In this document: positions 23,168-35,489 of the stretch, piece after piece | How the letters are laid out: each line of letters begins with the position of its first letter | Position numbering within the stretch: position 1 is the stretch's first letter | From: Lithobates sylvaticus | Taxonomy: Eukaryota; Chordata; Amphibia; Anura; Ranidae | NCBI GenBank assembly: GCA_028564925.1 | Contig: CM053028.1 | Location: 444,900,022 to 444,964,021, forward strand | Direction of reading: 5' to 3' | Length of the DNA: 64,000 bases | Program-made: the position numbers and the translations under genes | Notes under the pieces: model-generated | Database searches by the model: none | The model's input: only the letters and a program-made list of their open reading frames with translations | What the model was told of the DNA's origin: nothing

Positions 23168-24150
23168 TTAACCACTTCCAGCCCGGTCAATAGCAGATTG
23201 ACGTCCGGGAAGTGGTTCTGTTATCCTGACTGGGCGTCATATGACGTCCTTTAGGATAACATGCCGCCACGCGCCCGTGGGGGCGCACATGGCGGCGATC
23301 CGTGGAGCGTTGTGTCAGTCTGACACACCGCTCCACCGATCTCGGTAAAGAGCCTCTGGCGGAGGCTCTTTGCCACGTGATCAGCCGTGTCCAATCACGG
23401 CTGATCACGATGTAAACAGGAAAAGCCGTTGATTGACTTTTCCTCACTCGCGTCTGACAGACGCGAGTAGAGGAGAGCCGATCGGCGGCTCTCCTGACGG
23501 GGGGGTCTGCGCTGATTGCTTATCAGCGCATCCCCCCCTCGGATGCCCACACTAGACCACCAGGCAAGCCCCCAGGACCACCAGAGAAGTGGGCAACATG
23601 TGGATGGCCAGGTATGTACCCCATGGCCATCCACATGTACAAATGAATGCCCAATCTGTGCAAATCAGTGACCACAAATGGGCACTGACTGGCACCATCA
23701 TGAAACAAATTAAATCAGCACTGCCACCCAGCAGTGCCCACCTATCGGTGCCCATCCGTGCCACCCATCAGTGCCACCTATGAGTGTCCATCAGTGCCAC
23801 CTCATCAGTACCACCTTATTGGTGCCACCTCATCAGTGCCACCCTATCAGTGCCCGTCATTGAAGAAGAAAACATACTTATTTACAAAAAAAATTAACAG
23901 AAACAAAGAAAAAACTATTTTTTTTCACAATTTTCTGTCTTTTTTTATTTGTTGCACAAAAAATAATAATCGCAGAGGTGATCAAATACCACCAAAAGAA
24001 AGCTCTGTTTGTGGGAACAAAATGATAAAAAAATTGTTTGGGTACAGTGTTGTATGGGCGCGCAATTGTCATTCAAAATGCGACAGCTCTGAAAGCTTAA
24101 AATTGGCTTGGGCAGGAAGGTGTCTAAGTGCCTGGTATTGAAGTGGTTAA
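23168..24150. mobile_element. ~1-kb TTAA element, family P, copy 2, inside gypsy fossil
   Basis: 983 bp, TTAA at both ends (TTAACCACTTCCAGCC ... GAAGTGGTTAA). It has a palindromic GGCGTCATATGACGTCC near 23226, a hairpin ACATGTGGATGG/CCATCCACATGT near 23597-23639, a CATCAGTGCCACC minisatellite, and the conserved P core (GATCAAATACCACCAAAAG) at 23979. No transposase. Confidence 0.8.
23735..23866 (+). repeat. minisatellite of CATCAGTGCCACCT units
   Basis: About eight degenerate copies of a 14-16-bp unit (TCATCAGTGCCACCT) within the family P element. It accounts for the repetitive frame at 23734-24141. Confidence 0.8.
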
Positions 24151-24280
24151 GAAATAAAATGATAGCTAACGATTCTCTGTCCCCAATCTCGTAATTGCAC
24201 TCCGCAGGAGACAATTTCTTAGAAAAGTAGCCACAAGAGTAGACTGGAGCATACACTCGTGAATAAAGGCCGGGGAACTC

Positions 24281-25484
24281 CTAGAACAAGCCATGTCAGC
24301 CATAACTCTTCACCATTCCCCTTGGATAGTGACTGACCACATAAGAGGGACAGGTCTAGGGTGATGATAGGGTGACCTGTGGCCCCCAAATTTTAGTATC
24401 GTCTCACCAGGAGTCAGGATTAGTACACAGTATGAATACACATCACACACAGAATGTTTATGCCTCTCCCTGCACAGCGCCCCTAGCAATAGATGGTTGC
24501 TCTGGCTGTACACAGATCAACTTAGAGCCTGGCAGCCAATGAACAGCTCACCTTGATGTATTTCCAAGAAAAGTATTTTACCTAAGTCAGAAATCTTCTT
24601 TTCCCCATACTGAGATAACGGAAGAAAGAATTGAACAATGGTCACTGACCCACAATCCAGCCACTTGTTATTGCCAGAAGGTAGCCAACTGCTCCTATAG
24701 GTCCCTGTAACCAGACTAAAGGTGTACCCAGTATTACTAAGCATTCCCAACAATTTGACTTGACGTATGTTCACAATCTGTGATAAAACAAATAAATGGG
24801 GTATCGCATTCATAAAAATAACAGGATAGAACTGTGGAACACCTTATAATGTCCAGAAAAGGAAATGGAAAGGTTTACATTTTTATATTCGCATATATCA
24901 CATTTTTGAACTGCATAATCTGTTCTGCCCATACATTCAATGCTCTCTGGCAGATGAAGCTGTTGAAGGCTCACTGTGCCGCAATGCCCAAAGAAAGCAG
25001 AAATCAGTATTAAGCTACTTGGCTCAGTATAAGCTTTTATATCCTTGGAGTGGAGGATATAAGAAAACAGAAAAGCGCGCACTGGCATAGTGTAATAGAT
25101 TTTATTATAACAAGCGATTGTAAAATCTTTGCACAGTTTGCATGTACATAGTAACTTAATGTAACAAGAAGCCTCCACTTGTGGCCACCATCATTGGTAT
25201 CTGGAAGGAGTGCAGTACACGTAGCCCTGTCCTGGCGTTGCAGCACATTCACCTCTTTCCTGAACTTCCTGTCATACTCACCTGTTCCATGCTCCAATAC
25301 TGGGTCTTTCCCTCTATGTGTAGCCACCATCTTTCAGCCAATCACAGAGGGGGGTGATATTTTAAAGAGCTAGCTGGCAGGTTGTTCAGTGTCCACTCAC
25401 TACCAGTTGGATCCCTTGTGTTTCCTAGTGAATTTTCTAGTGCACTCCGTTACCTGTTTTTTCTGCATGTGTGTGTTTTCCTAT
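24281..25484. other. unidentified intronic sequence
   Basis: No clear family. From about 25180 the text (GTGGCCACCATC, GGTTGTTCAGTGTCC) has the look of a repeat leader or LTR, but no paired copy is in the window. Confidence 0.3.
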
Positions 25485-25695
25485 GGCCTCATTCACATGG
25501 ATGTACTAAAGCGCGCACTTTCAGGATCCCGCACCCGCACAGATGTCAAATTGTGAGCAGTAGCTGTCTGTGCAGCCGCTGCATCCCTGTGCAGGCAGTC
25601 CATTTTATGTCAATCGGAACACCTGTACATCTCCGAGCAGGTAAAAATGGCTCCTGCACGGGCTTACGCTGTAGTACGCCTGTATGGATGAGGCC
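25485..25695. repeat. MITE, family H, copy 7 (TAT target duplication)
   Basis: Inverted ends GGCCTCATTCACATGGATG and CATCCAT-type GGATGAGGCC, flanked by TAT at 25482-25484 and 25696-25698. It interrupts unidentified sequence that continues on both sides. Confidence 0.7.
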
Positions 25696-26149
25696 TATGA
25701 GTCCCAGTCAGCCTCTTGTTATCAGCACTTGTGATCTTCCCACCTGTGTTCCTGCACTGTGTATCCCTGTGCACTCTTGCTGTCACCCCTGTTTTACCTG
25801 CAGCCTAGTGAACCCAGTGCCCCAGCACTGCAAGGAAGTTTCACGTGCTCTCAGTTGTGGCCTGCTCTGGTGAGTTGAAAGAACACAACCTGAGTATTGC
25901 CTGCGGCCTAACATCTGCACCTCTAGGAACTCTGGGGAAGAGCAGGCAGTACCTTAGGTTCTGCACCTCAGTCCTTTTCAGGGCTCTCACCATCTCTAAG
26001 CAATCCGGCATGCCCGGTGGCAAAACTAGGCATTCTTTCACCCAGGGCAAAGACTCAGTTCAGCGCCCCCTACCCCAGAGAGAAGTTCTCCATCCATACA
26101 CTCCCAGCTTCCTGCCAAGAGAGGGAAGTGTAATAAATATGTAGATACA
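25696..26149. other. no recognised feature
   Basis: Possible continuation of the repeat-like text before 25485. No exon recognised. Confidence 0.3.
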
Positions 26150-26255
26150 GTGGATATAAAAAGTCTACACACCCCTGTTAAAATGTTAGGTTTCTGTGAT
26201 GTAAAAAAATGAGACAAAGATAAATAATTTCAGACATTTTGCCACCTTTAGCCTG
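26150..26255. mobile_element. Tc1/mariner terminal-repeat fragment
   Basis: TACAGTGGATATAAAAAGTC, ACACCCCTGTTAAAATG and AATGAGACAAAGATAAAT are the terminal region of a Tc1 element known in fish and frogs. Only about 105 bp remain, next to family J. Confidence 0.7.
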
Positions 26256-26460
26256 GGTTAACCCTAGCTCGATCTCAGAGATCGCATGTGATTCACACCC
26301 GCACCACAGGTGCTGATCACATGTGATCTCTGAGCAATGCGAGTTCAGCCATACAGTTGTATGGCTGAACTCGCATTAGATTCGCACAGAAAATAGTTCT
26401 GGGGACTTGTTTTCCCCCACACTAGAATCGGATCGCATGGGTGTTCCGAACTTAGGTGGG
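26256..26460. repeat. interspersed repeat, family J, copy 2
   Basis: Homologue of 1322-1505, with TGTGATTCACACCCGCACC, GCTGATCACATGTGATC and CAGCCATACAGTTGTATGGC. Confidence 0.5.
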
Positions 26461-26816
26461 TTTAGGACATGTTTATACACGTTTAGGCGCATTTTAGCTT
26501 TTTTCAGCCAAAAAGCTCCTTTCTTGAACCCACAAGTGATGTTTTATACGTAGAGGACACCCCTAAATCCTGCACTCTGTACATAGCACACCCCTGGTAC
26601 TGCACTTTGTACACCGCGCACTCCTGAACTCTGTACGTATCGCACACCAGATACAATTGGCACTTTGAGGGGGCAACCATATTGCTGATACTGCCCACAA
26701 TGAAATTGAGTTTGACATCTCTGCTCTAAAGGGGATTAACCTACTGTATGTTGTCATTAACAGCTGTGTATGAGATTTTTAACTGAGATTTTAACATTCA
26801 TATATAAATAAAGATC
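26461..26816. other. no recognised feature
   Basis: Contains short repeats of CCCTG(G/A)TACTGCA...GTACACC type (26560-26650). No gene. Confidence 0.3.
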
Positions 26817-27283
26817 TTAAAGCGGGATTCCACCCTAAAGTGGAACTCCCGCTTTTCGGAACCCTCCCCCCCTCCGGTGTCACATTTGGCACCTTTCAGG
26901 GGGGAGGGGGGTGCAGATACCTGTCTAAGACAGGTATCTGCACCCACTTCCGGCATAAACTCCCATGGGAGTTTACGCAAGTTCCTGTCCCGGCGCGCTG
27001 TCTGCCGGGACACACACGTGTCCCGGCAGACAGCGCTGAAGATTTTCCATTGCGCCGCGCGACTCGCGCATGCGCAGTAGGGAATCGGGAAGTGAAGCCA
27101 CTTCCTGATTCCCTCACCGAGAATGGCGCCGGCTACAGCAGAGAGCCGAGCGAGCGATCGGCCTCTGCTGCCGACACCGCTGGAACCAGGGACAGGTAAG
27201 TGTCCATTTTTTAAAAGTCAGCAGCTGCAGTATTTGTAGTTGCTGGCTTTTAAAAAATAAATTTCTGTACAGTCCCGCTTTAA
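26817..27283. repeat. TTAA-type MITE, family C, copy 3 (complete)
   Basis: 467 bp with TTAA at each end: TTAAAGCGGGATTCCACCC at the left, CAGTCCCGCTTTAA at the right. It has hairpins TCTAAGACAGGTATCTGCACC (with its inverse upstream) and CCGGGACACACACGTGTCCCGG at about 27005-27026. Several overlapping frames here are artefacts of high GC. Confidence 0.75.
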
Positions 27284-27538
27284 TTGTATTTGTTTTTGTG
27301 TGTGATTTACTTGCTGATATGGGGCCATACCTTTAAAAATCCCCATTTTCTTATTACAGTTAGCGCTGGACTCTGCTATTCAGGTCAGGCCAGTATATTT
27401 AAGGATTCCTTGTGGAGTTATTGGGACTAGAGCTGTGGCAGCTTTCCCATCCCCATCTCTAAATGCTCACTGTTACAAAAGGCTAGCAGGCTATGGGCTA
27501 TATGGAGATTCTTCCTCTGATCAAACAGGCACTTTGTG
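27284..27538. other. no recognised feature
   Basis: Intronic spacer; nothing identified. Confidence 0.3.
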
Positions 27539-27889
27539 CATACCTCCCAACTTTTTGAGATGAGAACGAGGGACACCTATTAGCAAAAGTATATAGGCAT
27601 AGGACACACCCCCTGCCACGTCCTCCTAAATAAGTATTATACAAAAAATTAAGATTAAAGTTAAAGGGCTTTTTTTAACCACTGCTATTCCTTTATATTG
27701 GCTTTTGAAATTTACAAATGCAGCAATTTAGAAATTGCATGAAATGTTTAGCACTGGGAAACACTTTTTGAAAGATAAAAAGTGCATTTTATATACAACT
27801 ATATAAATCGGACCTAAATGTGGAACAAATGAGGAGGAAAGAGGGACAGGTGGGCTTTGTTCCAAATCAGGGACAGTTGGGAGCTATGA
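27539..27889. repeat. MITE with CATACCTCCCAAC ends
   Basis: Left CATACCTCCCAACTTTTTGAG and right GGGACAGTTGGGAGCTATG are inverted ends. Interior words GGGACACC/GGACAG and AAATGAGGAGGAAAGAGGG are as in a frog DNA-transposon family I recall. An 8-bp duplication could not be confirmed. Confidence 0.6.
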
Positions 27890-28269
27890 TTTGTTAAAGG
27901 TTTGAACAATCTTAACTACTGGGCTTTCCTATTTACTTTGACCACAAGTGAGAACGCCCTTCTTTATTTTGATTCTAGGGCTGTACTTTGCTTTGGCTCC
28001 AGCAGCCAGACACTGTTTTTCCCTTCAAGTGTTACTAAACCCAGCACCCTGCATTCACTATATCTGGTCTCCCACAGTACACAGAACATGGAAATGCAAT
28101 TATTTTAGTAAATATAAACTGCTAAATACCTGTTCTCATCAGCAGTATATAGCGGTCTTGTGACTTCTATCAGTGTCTGATTAAAGCGTGACTGTCCTAT
28201 GAGGCTACGTGGCCCCCTGACTTTCTGTCTGGAAAGTGCTGATTGGCCTTGTGCTGAACACATTCACCT
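27890..28269. other. no recognised feature
   Basis: Intronic spacer; nothing identified. Confidence 0.3.
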
Positions 28270-28706
28270 TTAAAAAAAAAAATTAAAAAAATTAAATAAA
28301 TCACATTTGGCATGTCATTTTTTTTTGGGGGGGGGGGGGCGTATCTTTTTTAGAGGGATCCAGTTCCCACTTCCTCCCGGGGCACCGCAGCTCCGGAAGG
28401 AAGTTCACCTCTCTCCCCTCCCTCTCGGCAATCATCTGGCACACGTCACAGGTCCCAGATGATTGCCCGGCCAGTCGCAGGGCGGCTCGCGCATGCGCAG
28501 TGCGTGTCTGGCTGTGAAGCCACAACCAGGCGCCCATAGTGACAATGCCGGCGCTGCAGAGAGGAGAGGGAGAGGAGTGGGGCTACGTTCCCCCGCATCG
28601 CTCGACCCTAGGACAGGCGAGTGTCCGATTATTAAAAGTCAGCAGCTGCGGTATTTGTAGCTACTGACTTTTAATATAATTTTTTTTCGGCGGAACTCCG
28701 CTTTAA
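28270..28706. repeat. TTAA-type MITE, family C, copy 4
   Basis: Right end GCGGAACTCCGCTTTAA is canonical. The left end is poly-A-degraded. ACATTTGGCATGTCATTT, a G run, CACTTCCTCCCGG and GTCAGCAGCTGCGG match family C. Shares TTAA (28703-28706) with the next element. Confidence 0.65.
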
Positions 28707-29030
28707 TGCATCCTATGCATTAAGGTGAAAAAACACCTGGCACCTGACGGGCCTGCCAGCCCCCCCCCCCCCCCCCATTATACTTATCTGAGCCCTGGAA
28801 CTTGACCCGGGCACTAGGGGTGGGGCCGGGTCATACATTTGGTGGCTGTGGCGGCTATGGACGCTGAATGCTGGACTCAGGAGCGCGCCCGCTAGGTAAC
28901 CCCCTCGGGAGAACGCTTCTCCTAGGGGGTTATCTGCTGTGGGGAGGAGCCGCAACAAGACGAGGATCGGAGCCACTCTGTGCAAAGCGAGCTAAGTATA
29001 TGTTTGTTATTTAAAAAAAAAAAACCTTAA
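28703..29030. repeat. TTAA-type MITE, family K, copy 2 (inverted)
   Basis: TGCATTAAGGTGAAAAAACACC, a (C)17 run, AACTTGACCC, GGTAACCCCCTCGGGAGAA and GAGGATCGGAGCCACTCTG correspond in reverse to 34699-35165. It ends at a TTAA shared with the family R element that follows. Confidence 0.6.
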
Positions 29031-29457
29031 GCCCCATACACACGGTCGGATTTTCCGATGGATTCTGTCCTATCGGACAATGTTGTTGGAAATTCCGACC
29101 GTGTGTAGGCACCATCGGACATTTTCCATCGGATTGTCCGACGGACAAAGTTCTATCTCCTGCTCTATAAATTGTCCGACAACAAAGTCCGATCACACCA
29201 ATTCTGATCGTGTGTATCGAATTCCGACGGACAAAGTGCCACGCATGCTCAGATCACATTACAAGACCAAAGCTATTGGCTACTAGCCTCTACGTAGTCC
29301 CGTCGTAGGCAACAAACGTCACCACGTTCAGAATGATCGGATTTTCCGACAACTTTGTCCGACCGTGTGTATGCAACACCAGTGTCGGACTAAATCCGTC
29401 GGACCAAATCCGATGGATTTGGTGGTCGGATTTTCCGACCGTGTGTACGGGGCTTTA
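29028..29457. repeat. MITE, family R, copy 3
   Basis: Ends TAAGCCCCATACACACGGTC and GACCGTGTGTACGGGGCTTTA. Interior core ACCAAAGCTATTGGCTACTAG and multiple TCCGA/TCGGA words. Confidence 0.75.
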
Positions 29458-29612
29458 CAATCACTTTAAATGGGCTCAGAGAAAGAAGTTTGCATCACCT
29501 ACAATCTTGGCTTTACCAGATCCTGGACTAGATAACCTATTGGTGAATTCATGTAAGGAAAAGGGTGGGGAAAGTTTGTAAATAAGAAACAGGGTGGTGA
29601 CATTTTTGTTAA

Positions 29613-30046
29613 GGCTCCATGCACACTGAAGCTCATAAACGCCCCTTTTTGGAGTTTGGGTGTTTTTTTTTAACAGCCCATAAACTCCCCTCTATGTTAT
29701 GCCATGTGCACACATGGATGTTTTTGGATGTTTATCAGCAGTGGATTTTATGGGCTGTTGTCTGAACGCCCTAAAATCGCCTTCAGGAGCTGTTTTTCTG
29801 ACCACAAAAAATGCTTACAAATGTTAAACGCTGATAAATGTTGATAAACGCTCAAAAACCTGGCTCATCTGTGTTTTTTAACTTTTTCTGATCCATTGAA
29901 AAAAAGGAAAAATCTTTAAAAAAATGCTAAAAAACGCTTATTGCGGAAAAACGTGAATGAACGATATTGCAAAAATATTGAAAGACTCACTGCAAAGCTA
30001 CTGGCGTTTTTATAACGTTATTTTAACATCCAGTGTGCATGGAGCC
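29613..30046. repeat. MITE, family H, copy 4 (TAA target duplication)
   Basis: Near-perfect inverted ends GGCTCCATGCACACTG and CAGTGTGCATGGAGCC, flanked by TAA at 29610-29612 and 30047-30049. The interior has repeated AAACGC words. The TAA duplication fits the TWA preference of PIF/Harbinger elements. Confidence 0.75.
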
Positions 30047-30070
30047 TAAAAGCTAGAATTCGCAGCTGCC

Positions 30071-30494
30071 TTAAAAGAGAAGTCCAGCCAATGCTCGTTT
30101 TTGCTTGGGCTTTTCCTATGGATCACAGGAGTGCAGTTTCATTTTGCACTCCTGTGATCCGCTCTCTGCTGACATCACGGATATCAGGCCAGGCACTGCG
30201 TCATCCCGGCAATGGAAGTCTGGATCCGTTAGGTGCCTGGACTAACACCCATCTCAGCCACTCAGCATGCCGCTAAGAGCCTGAGCCGGCCGCCCCCTCC
30301 ACAGCCCAGCACATCAATGAGCACGGAGGGAGAAGAGCAGAGAGCGGTGACTGACAGTCTACAGCTCTCTGCTCACAGAGCTGTGAAAACTGAGCGATGG
30401 GCGATGTTCGATGACTCGGTTCTCAGCGCAGAGGTGCCGGGGGGGATTCATCGAGGTAAATATAAATGTGCAAAACAAAACACTTCTCTTTTAA
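30071..30494. repeat. TTAA-type MITE, family B, copy 2 (complete)
   Basis: 424 bp, TTAAAAGAGAAGTCCAG at the left and CACTTCTCTTTTAA at the right, with TTAA on both sides. Interior GATCACAGGAGTGCAG and AACTGAGCGATGG match the copy at 2. Confidence 0.7.
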
Positions 30495-30635
30495 CCCATC
30501 TGTAAAACGTTTGCATTACAATAAAGCTGTACTAAGAAAAATATGCAGGCTGCCATTGACCACTCTGGAAATACTAGCTGCCTGGCGGTCAGTATATTCT
30601 AAGTCACTGACCCATAATGGCAGGCCCTATATATA

Positions 30636-30850
30636 CAGTGGTGTGAAAAAGTGTTTGCCCCCTTCCTCATTTCCTGTTCCTTTGCATGTTTGTCACACTT
30701 AAGTGTTTCGGAATATCAAACCAATTTAAACAATAGTCAAGGACAACACAAGTAAACACAAAATGCAATTTGTAAATGAAGGTGTTTATTATTAAAGGTG
30801 AAAAAAAATCCAAACCATCATGGCCCTGTGTGAAAAAGTGATTGCCCCCT
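30636..30850 (+). repeat. Tc1 terminal inverted repeat, left arm
   Basis: Begins CAGTGGTGTGAAAAAGTG and ends GAAAAAGTGATTGCCCCCT; inner and outer copies of the direct repeat are the expected transposase-binding sites. Confidence 0.9.
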
Positions 30851-30854
30851 AAAC

Positions 30855-31877
<1,023 letters not shown>

Positions 31878-32040
31878 GATGTGTAGCTTTTAAGGATCTT
31901 CTGGTGGACCTTACTGTGTCAAGCAGCTCCTATTTAAGTGATGCCTTGATTGTGAACAGGTGTGGCAATAATCAGGCCTGGGTGTGGCTAGAGAAATTGA
32001 ACTCAGGTGTGGACAACCACAGTTATAGTATGTTTTAACA

Positions 32041-32255
32041 AGGGGGGCAATCACTTTTTCACACAGGGCCATGATGGTTTGGATTTTTTTTCACCTTTAA
32101 TAATGAACACCTTCATTTACAAATTGCATTTTGTGTTTACTTGTGTTGTCCTTGACTATTGTTTAAATTGGTTTGATGTTCCGAAACACTTAAGTGTGAC
32201 AAACATGCAAAGGAACAGGAAATGAGGAAGGGGCAAACACTTTTTCACACCACTG
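32041..32255 (-). repeat. Tc1 terminal inverted repeat, right arm
   Basis: Mirror of the left arm: AGGGGGGCAATCACTTTTTC at its inner end, CTTTTTCACACCACTG at its outer end. Confidence 0.9.
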
Positions 32256-32300
32256 TATCTCATGACAGGTTTCTACTAATGATTTCTAGTTGCAATGTAC

Positions 32301-32739
32301 TTAAAGCGGGAGTAAACCCGCTGACACTTTTTTTTTTTTTTTTTTATATACACCTGTAAGGGAAAAGGCATAATGAGCTAGTATGCACCCCATAGTAGCT
32401 CATTATGAAATACTTAACTTAGAACGAGGCGTCGGTAACTCACCTGGTCTACACCAAGGTAGCTGACATGTTGCCTCGGCGTGTCTTCGCGGTATCGCGA
32501 CTCCAGCGATGTGAGTGGTTGGAGCCGCAATGTCGTCACTCCCACGCATGCGCACGGGAGACTTCTTTCCGGCAAGGTCCGAATTCTGCCGGGCTTTCAG
32601 CCGAGAATCCCCCATGCGCATGCGCCGCTGCAGTCAGCAGCTCATTGCAAGGGGAATATCTCCTAAACCGTATAGGTTTAGGAGATATTTTTTTTACCTA
32701 CAGGTAAAAGTAAAATTTTTGACTATACGACCGCTTTAA
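32301..32739. repeat. TTAA-type MITE, C-related
   Basis: 439 bp between TTAA words: TTAAAGCGGGAGTAAACCCG at the left, CGACCGCTTTAA at the right. It has a T run, ACTCACCTGG, and paired GCATGCGCACGGGAG/CCCATGCGCATGCGCC words. Subfamily distinct from other C copies. Confidence 0.65.
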
Positions 32740-32830
32740 GAAGTGTATGCTGTTAAGTTAAGCTAAGGAGTTAGAACTTTGAGAGCAGTTGTCACTGTGG
32801 TAATTGCACTGTGCCTAAGAGCAAATAAAC

Positions 32831-33411
32831 ATACTGTATATATACTCGAGTATAAACCGGGTTTTTAGCAAATTTTTTTGTGCTGGAAGTGCCCCCCTCA
32901 GCTTATATTCGAGTCAAGCACTTTTCTGCAGCAGAGAATAACATTTTCCGACCCAACTTTGGGGCCCCGTATCTCGGGGCCACTTGGCGCTAGGAACCAA
33001 ATTTGGTGTGCAAACCCAGTGGAACTACCACTACAACATATCTAAATGTGGGGTTCCCAGCACCAAGTGGCCCCGAGATACAGGGCCCCAAAGTCGGTCA
33101 ACTGTGTCCATCTGCAGCCATGTCATTTCGGGACCCCAATTTTGTCTGCAGCTAGGGGGGCATCTAGGAACCCTTAACTACCAAGTTTAAAGTTTGGGAG
33201 ACTTGTGGCTGCAAATGGGCACAGTGAGGCATGGAAATGGGCACAGTGAGGCTGCAAATGGGCATTGTTGACCCTCTTTTCCACTTACAGTAGCTGCGCA
33301 TTTCTCACCCTAGGCTTATATTTGAGTCAATACGTTTTCCCAGTTTTTTGTGATAAAATTAGGTGCCTCGGCTTATATTCGGGGTTGGCTTATACTCGAG
33401 TATATACTGTA
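32831..33411. repeat. MITE, family L (CTCGAGTATAAGCC ends)
   Basis: Inverted ends TATATACTCGAGTATAAACC and GGCTTATACTCGAGTATATA with ACTGTA outside. It contains an internal inverted repeat (32951-32999 against 33054-33103). It shares its terminal TA with the family R element beginning at 33411. Confidence 0.75.
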
Positions 33412-33841
33412 AAGCCCCATACACACGGTCGGACAATCCGCGGACCAGGTCCGTCGGACCATGTCCGTCATACTTTGTCCGATGTTGGTTTTGCGTACAC
33501 ACGGTCGGACAAAGTTGTCGAAAAATCCGATCATTCTGAACGTGGTGACGTTTGTTGCCTACGACGGGACTACGTAGAGGCTAGTAGCCAATAGCTTTGG
33601 TCTTGTAATGTGATCTGAGCATGCGTGGCACTTTGTCCGGTCGGACAACCGTACACACGATCGGATTTGGTGTGATCGGACCGTGTTGACGGCAAAGATT
33701 TCCAGCAGGAGATAAGACTTTGTCCGTCGGTCAAACCGACGAACACTGTCCGATGGTGCATACACACGGTCTGATTTTTCAACAACCTTGTCCGATCGGA
33801 CAGAATCCATGAAAAAGTCAGACCGTGTGTATGGGGCTTTA
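33411..33841. repeat. MITE, family R, copy 4
   Basis: Ends AAAGCCCCATACACACGGTC and GTGTGTATGGGGCTTTA; near-identical (roughly 95% by eye) to 53387-53817, in the same orientation. Confidence 0.85.
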
Positions 33842-34698
33842 GAGTGGTGTGGATTCTATTGCTGGGGCTTCATGAGTGTGAGCTCCAGAGGCTTTGTGCT
33901 ACTTCAAAGACCTTCAGATAAAAGAGTTGGTCTCCAAAGCTGGCATCTCCTTTGCAGTGTTGTATCTTCATTGGCCATGTTCCATCGTACTCCCCAAGCT
34001 TTCACTAGGAGTTTCCTGGCAGCAGTTCACAGCTCAGTTACTGAAAGTCTCTTTCATTAAAGATACGTCATCTAGGTTGTCTTATTATCTCCTTTGACTC
34101 CTTTTTCAAGCCTTAATAATGATTCTTGCAGTTGTCTAATTTAAAATAAACTCTTCCTCGTGACTTTGAAAAGCCAAAAATAAAAATGTACTTTCTGTTC
34201 ATTCAGCAGGTAATGAGCTTGTACTATATATTCTTACAGGTTTTTGTGCGTGTGCTCTGATACAATAGCTCTAGGCCCCGTGTACGGAGGACGGCAATTA
34301 CTGCTTGCATGTTCGTAAATGAAGAGTGTGTAACCACATCACTGGGTCATTAGTTATATTGCTGCTTTGCTTTCAAAATAAAAACCATCTGTTGTGTTCA
34401 ACCTTGTTTGGAAAAACATGGCCTGGAACAATTTGTAGCTATATCAGCCCCGGTATCCAAGGTCCAGTATGATGATCGTTGCTAAACCCTTGATTTCCTT
34501 ACAATACTTTCTTACCTTGCTGATGTTCTGCGATCACTATAATCTAATCAAGGCTGCTTTCAGAAATCACTGGGTCCATACAGCTTATCTGACAGACCCC
34601 CCCCAGAAAATACCAAAACAATATTGTTGCTAAAAATACACTAAAATTATTAGTGGACACAAACTCCTGCTAAATCTAGAAAATAAAACTGTATTGAG
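33842..34698. other. no recognised feature
   Basis: AT-rich intronic sequence without a family I recognise. Frames 33788-34097 are chance. Confidence 0.35.
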
Positions 34699-35165
34699 TT
34701 AAAGTGACACTAAAGGTTCGTTTTAAAAAAAAATAACAAACATATCATACTTACCTCCACTGTGCAGCTCGTTTTGCACAGAGTGGCCCCGATCCTGCTC
34801 TTCTGGGGTCCCCCGGCGGCTCTTGCTGCTCCTCCCCACATCAGATAACCCCCTGGGAGAAGCACTCTCCTGGGGGGGTTACCTTGCGGGCGCGTCCCAA
34901 GTCCAGTATTTGGCGTCCATAGAGGCCGAATGCAGGACTCGGCCCCCCCCCCCCCCCAGCAGATGCATCATTGGATTTGATTGACAGCAGCGGGAGCCAA
35001 TGGCTGCGCTGCTATCAATCTGTCTAATCAAGAGCCAAGAACCCCAGGGCAGAGAGACAGGGCGTCCCCCTGGGTCAAGTTCTAGGGCTTAGGTAAGTAA
35101 GGGGGTAAGTTAGGTAAGAAGGATGCATTAAGGTGAAAGAATATGTAGGTTTACAACCCCTTTAA
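34699..35165. repeat. TTAA-type MITE, family K, copy 1 (complete)
   Basis: 467 bp, TTAAAGTGACACTAAAGG at the left, TTTACAACCCCTTTAA at the right, TTAA at both ends. It has AACCCCCTGGGAGAAGCACTC paired with its inverse and a (C)15 run at 34943. Confidence 0.7.
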
Positions 35166-35489
35166 TAAATTAAGCTCTGTGTGGGAATGAAGTCATGGGG
35201 CTTATTGGTGTTGGGGCTGTGGCCTGTACAGTGTAAATCAGTGGTTTATTTATGTGGCTGCAGCCGCCTGTAGCTGTGTGCGGGCAGCTTATGTTATGCA
35301 ATGGGGATGCAGCAGCTGTACAAACACAACTGCAAGTCCTAATTTGACAAACATGTGGATGCAGGTGGACGGCCCTGAACACAGACTCACACACACCTGT
35401 CAGATTGTTTGTACAGCTGCTGCTTCCCCATAAAGTAACAGGCAGCTAGAGCCGCATGAACAAATCACTCATGCACTAGCCCACTTTTA
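35166..35489. other. no recognised feature
   Basis: Contains inverted words (GGCTGCAGCCGCC; CAGCTGTACAAACA against TGTTTGTACAGCTG at 35314/35406) and may be a foldback repeat. No gene. Confidence 0.35.

Larger units (their letters stand above)
22900..24280 (-). mobile_element. Ty3/gypsy LTR retrotransposon fossil, fragment (RNase H region), split
   Basis: Two - strand pieces of a Ty3/gypsy polyprotein: 24151-24256 (CGYFSKKLSPAE, EIGDRE) and 22900-23167 (ILILTDYKNLTFL, RWALFLS-type text, PGTKNVRADALS). These are RNase H motifs. The two pieces are separated by a family P insertion (23168-24150). No LTR recognised. It is an old, broken fragment well short of a whole element. Confidence 0.8.

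Noticed and set aside
25382-25873. 163-codon frame on +
   Set aside because: Runs through a family H MITE (25485-25695); no protein similarity.
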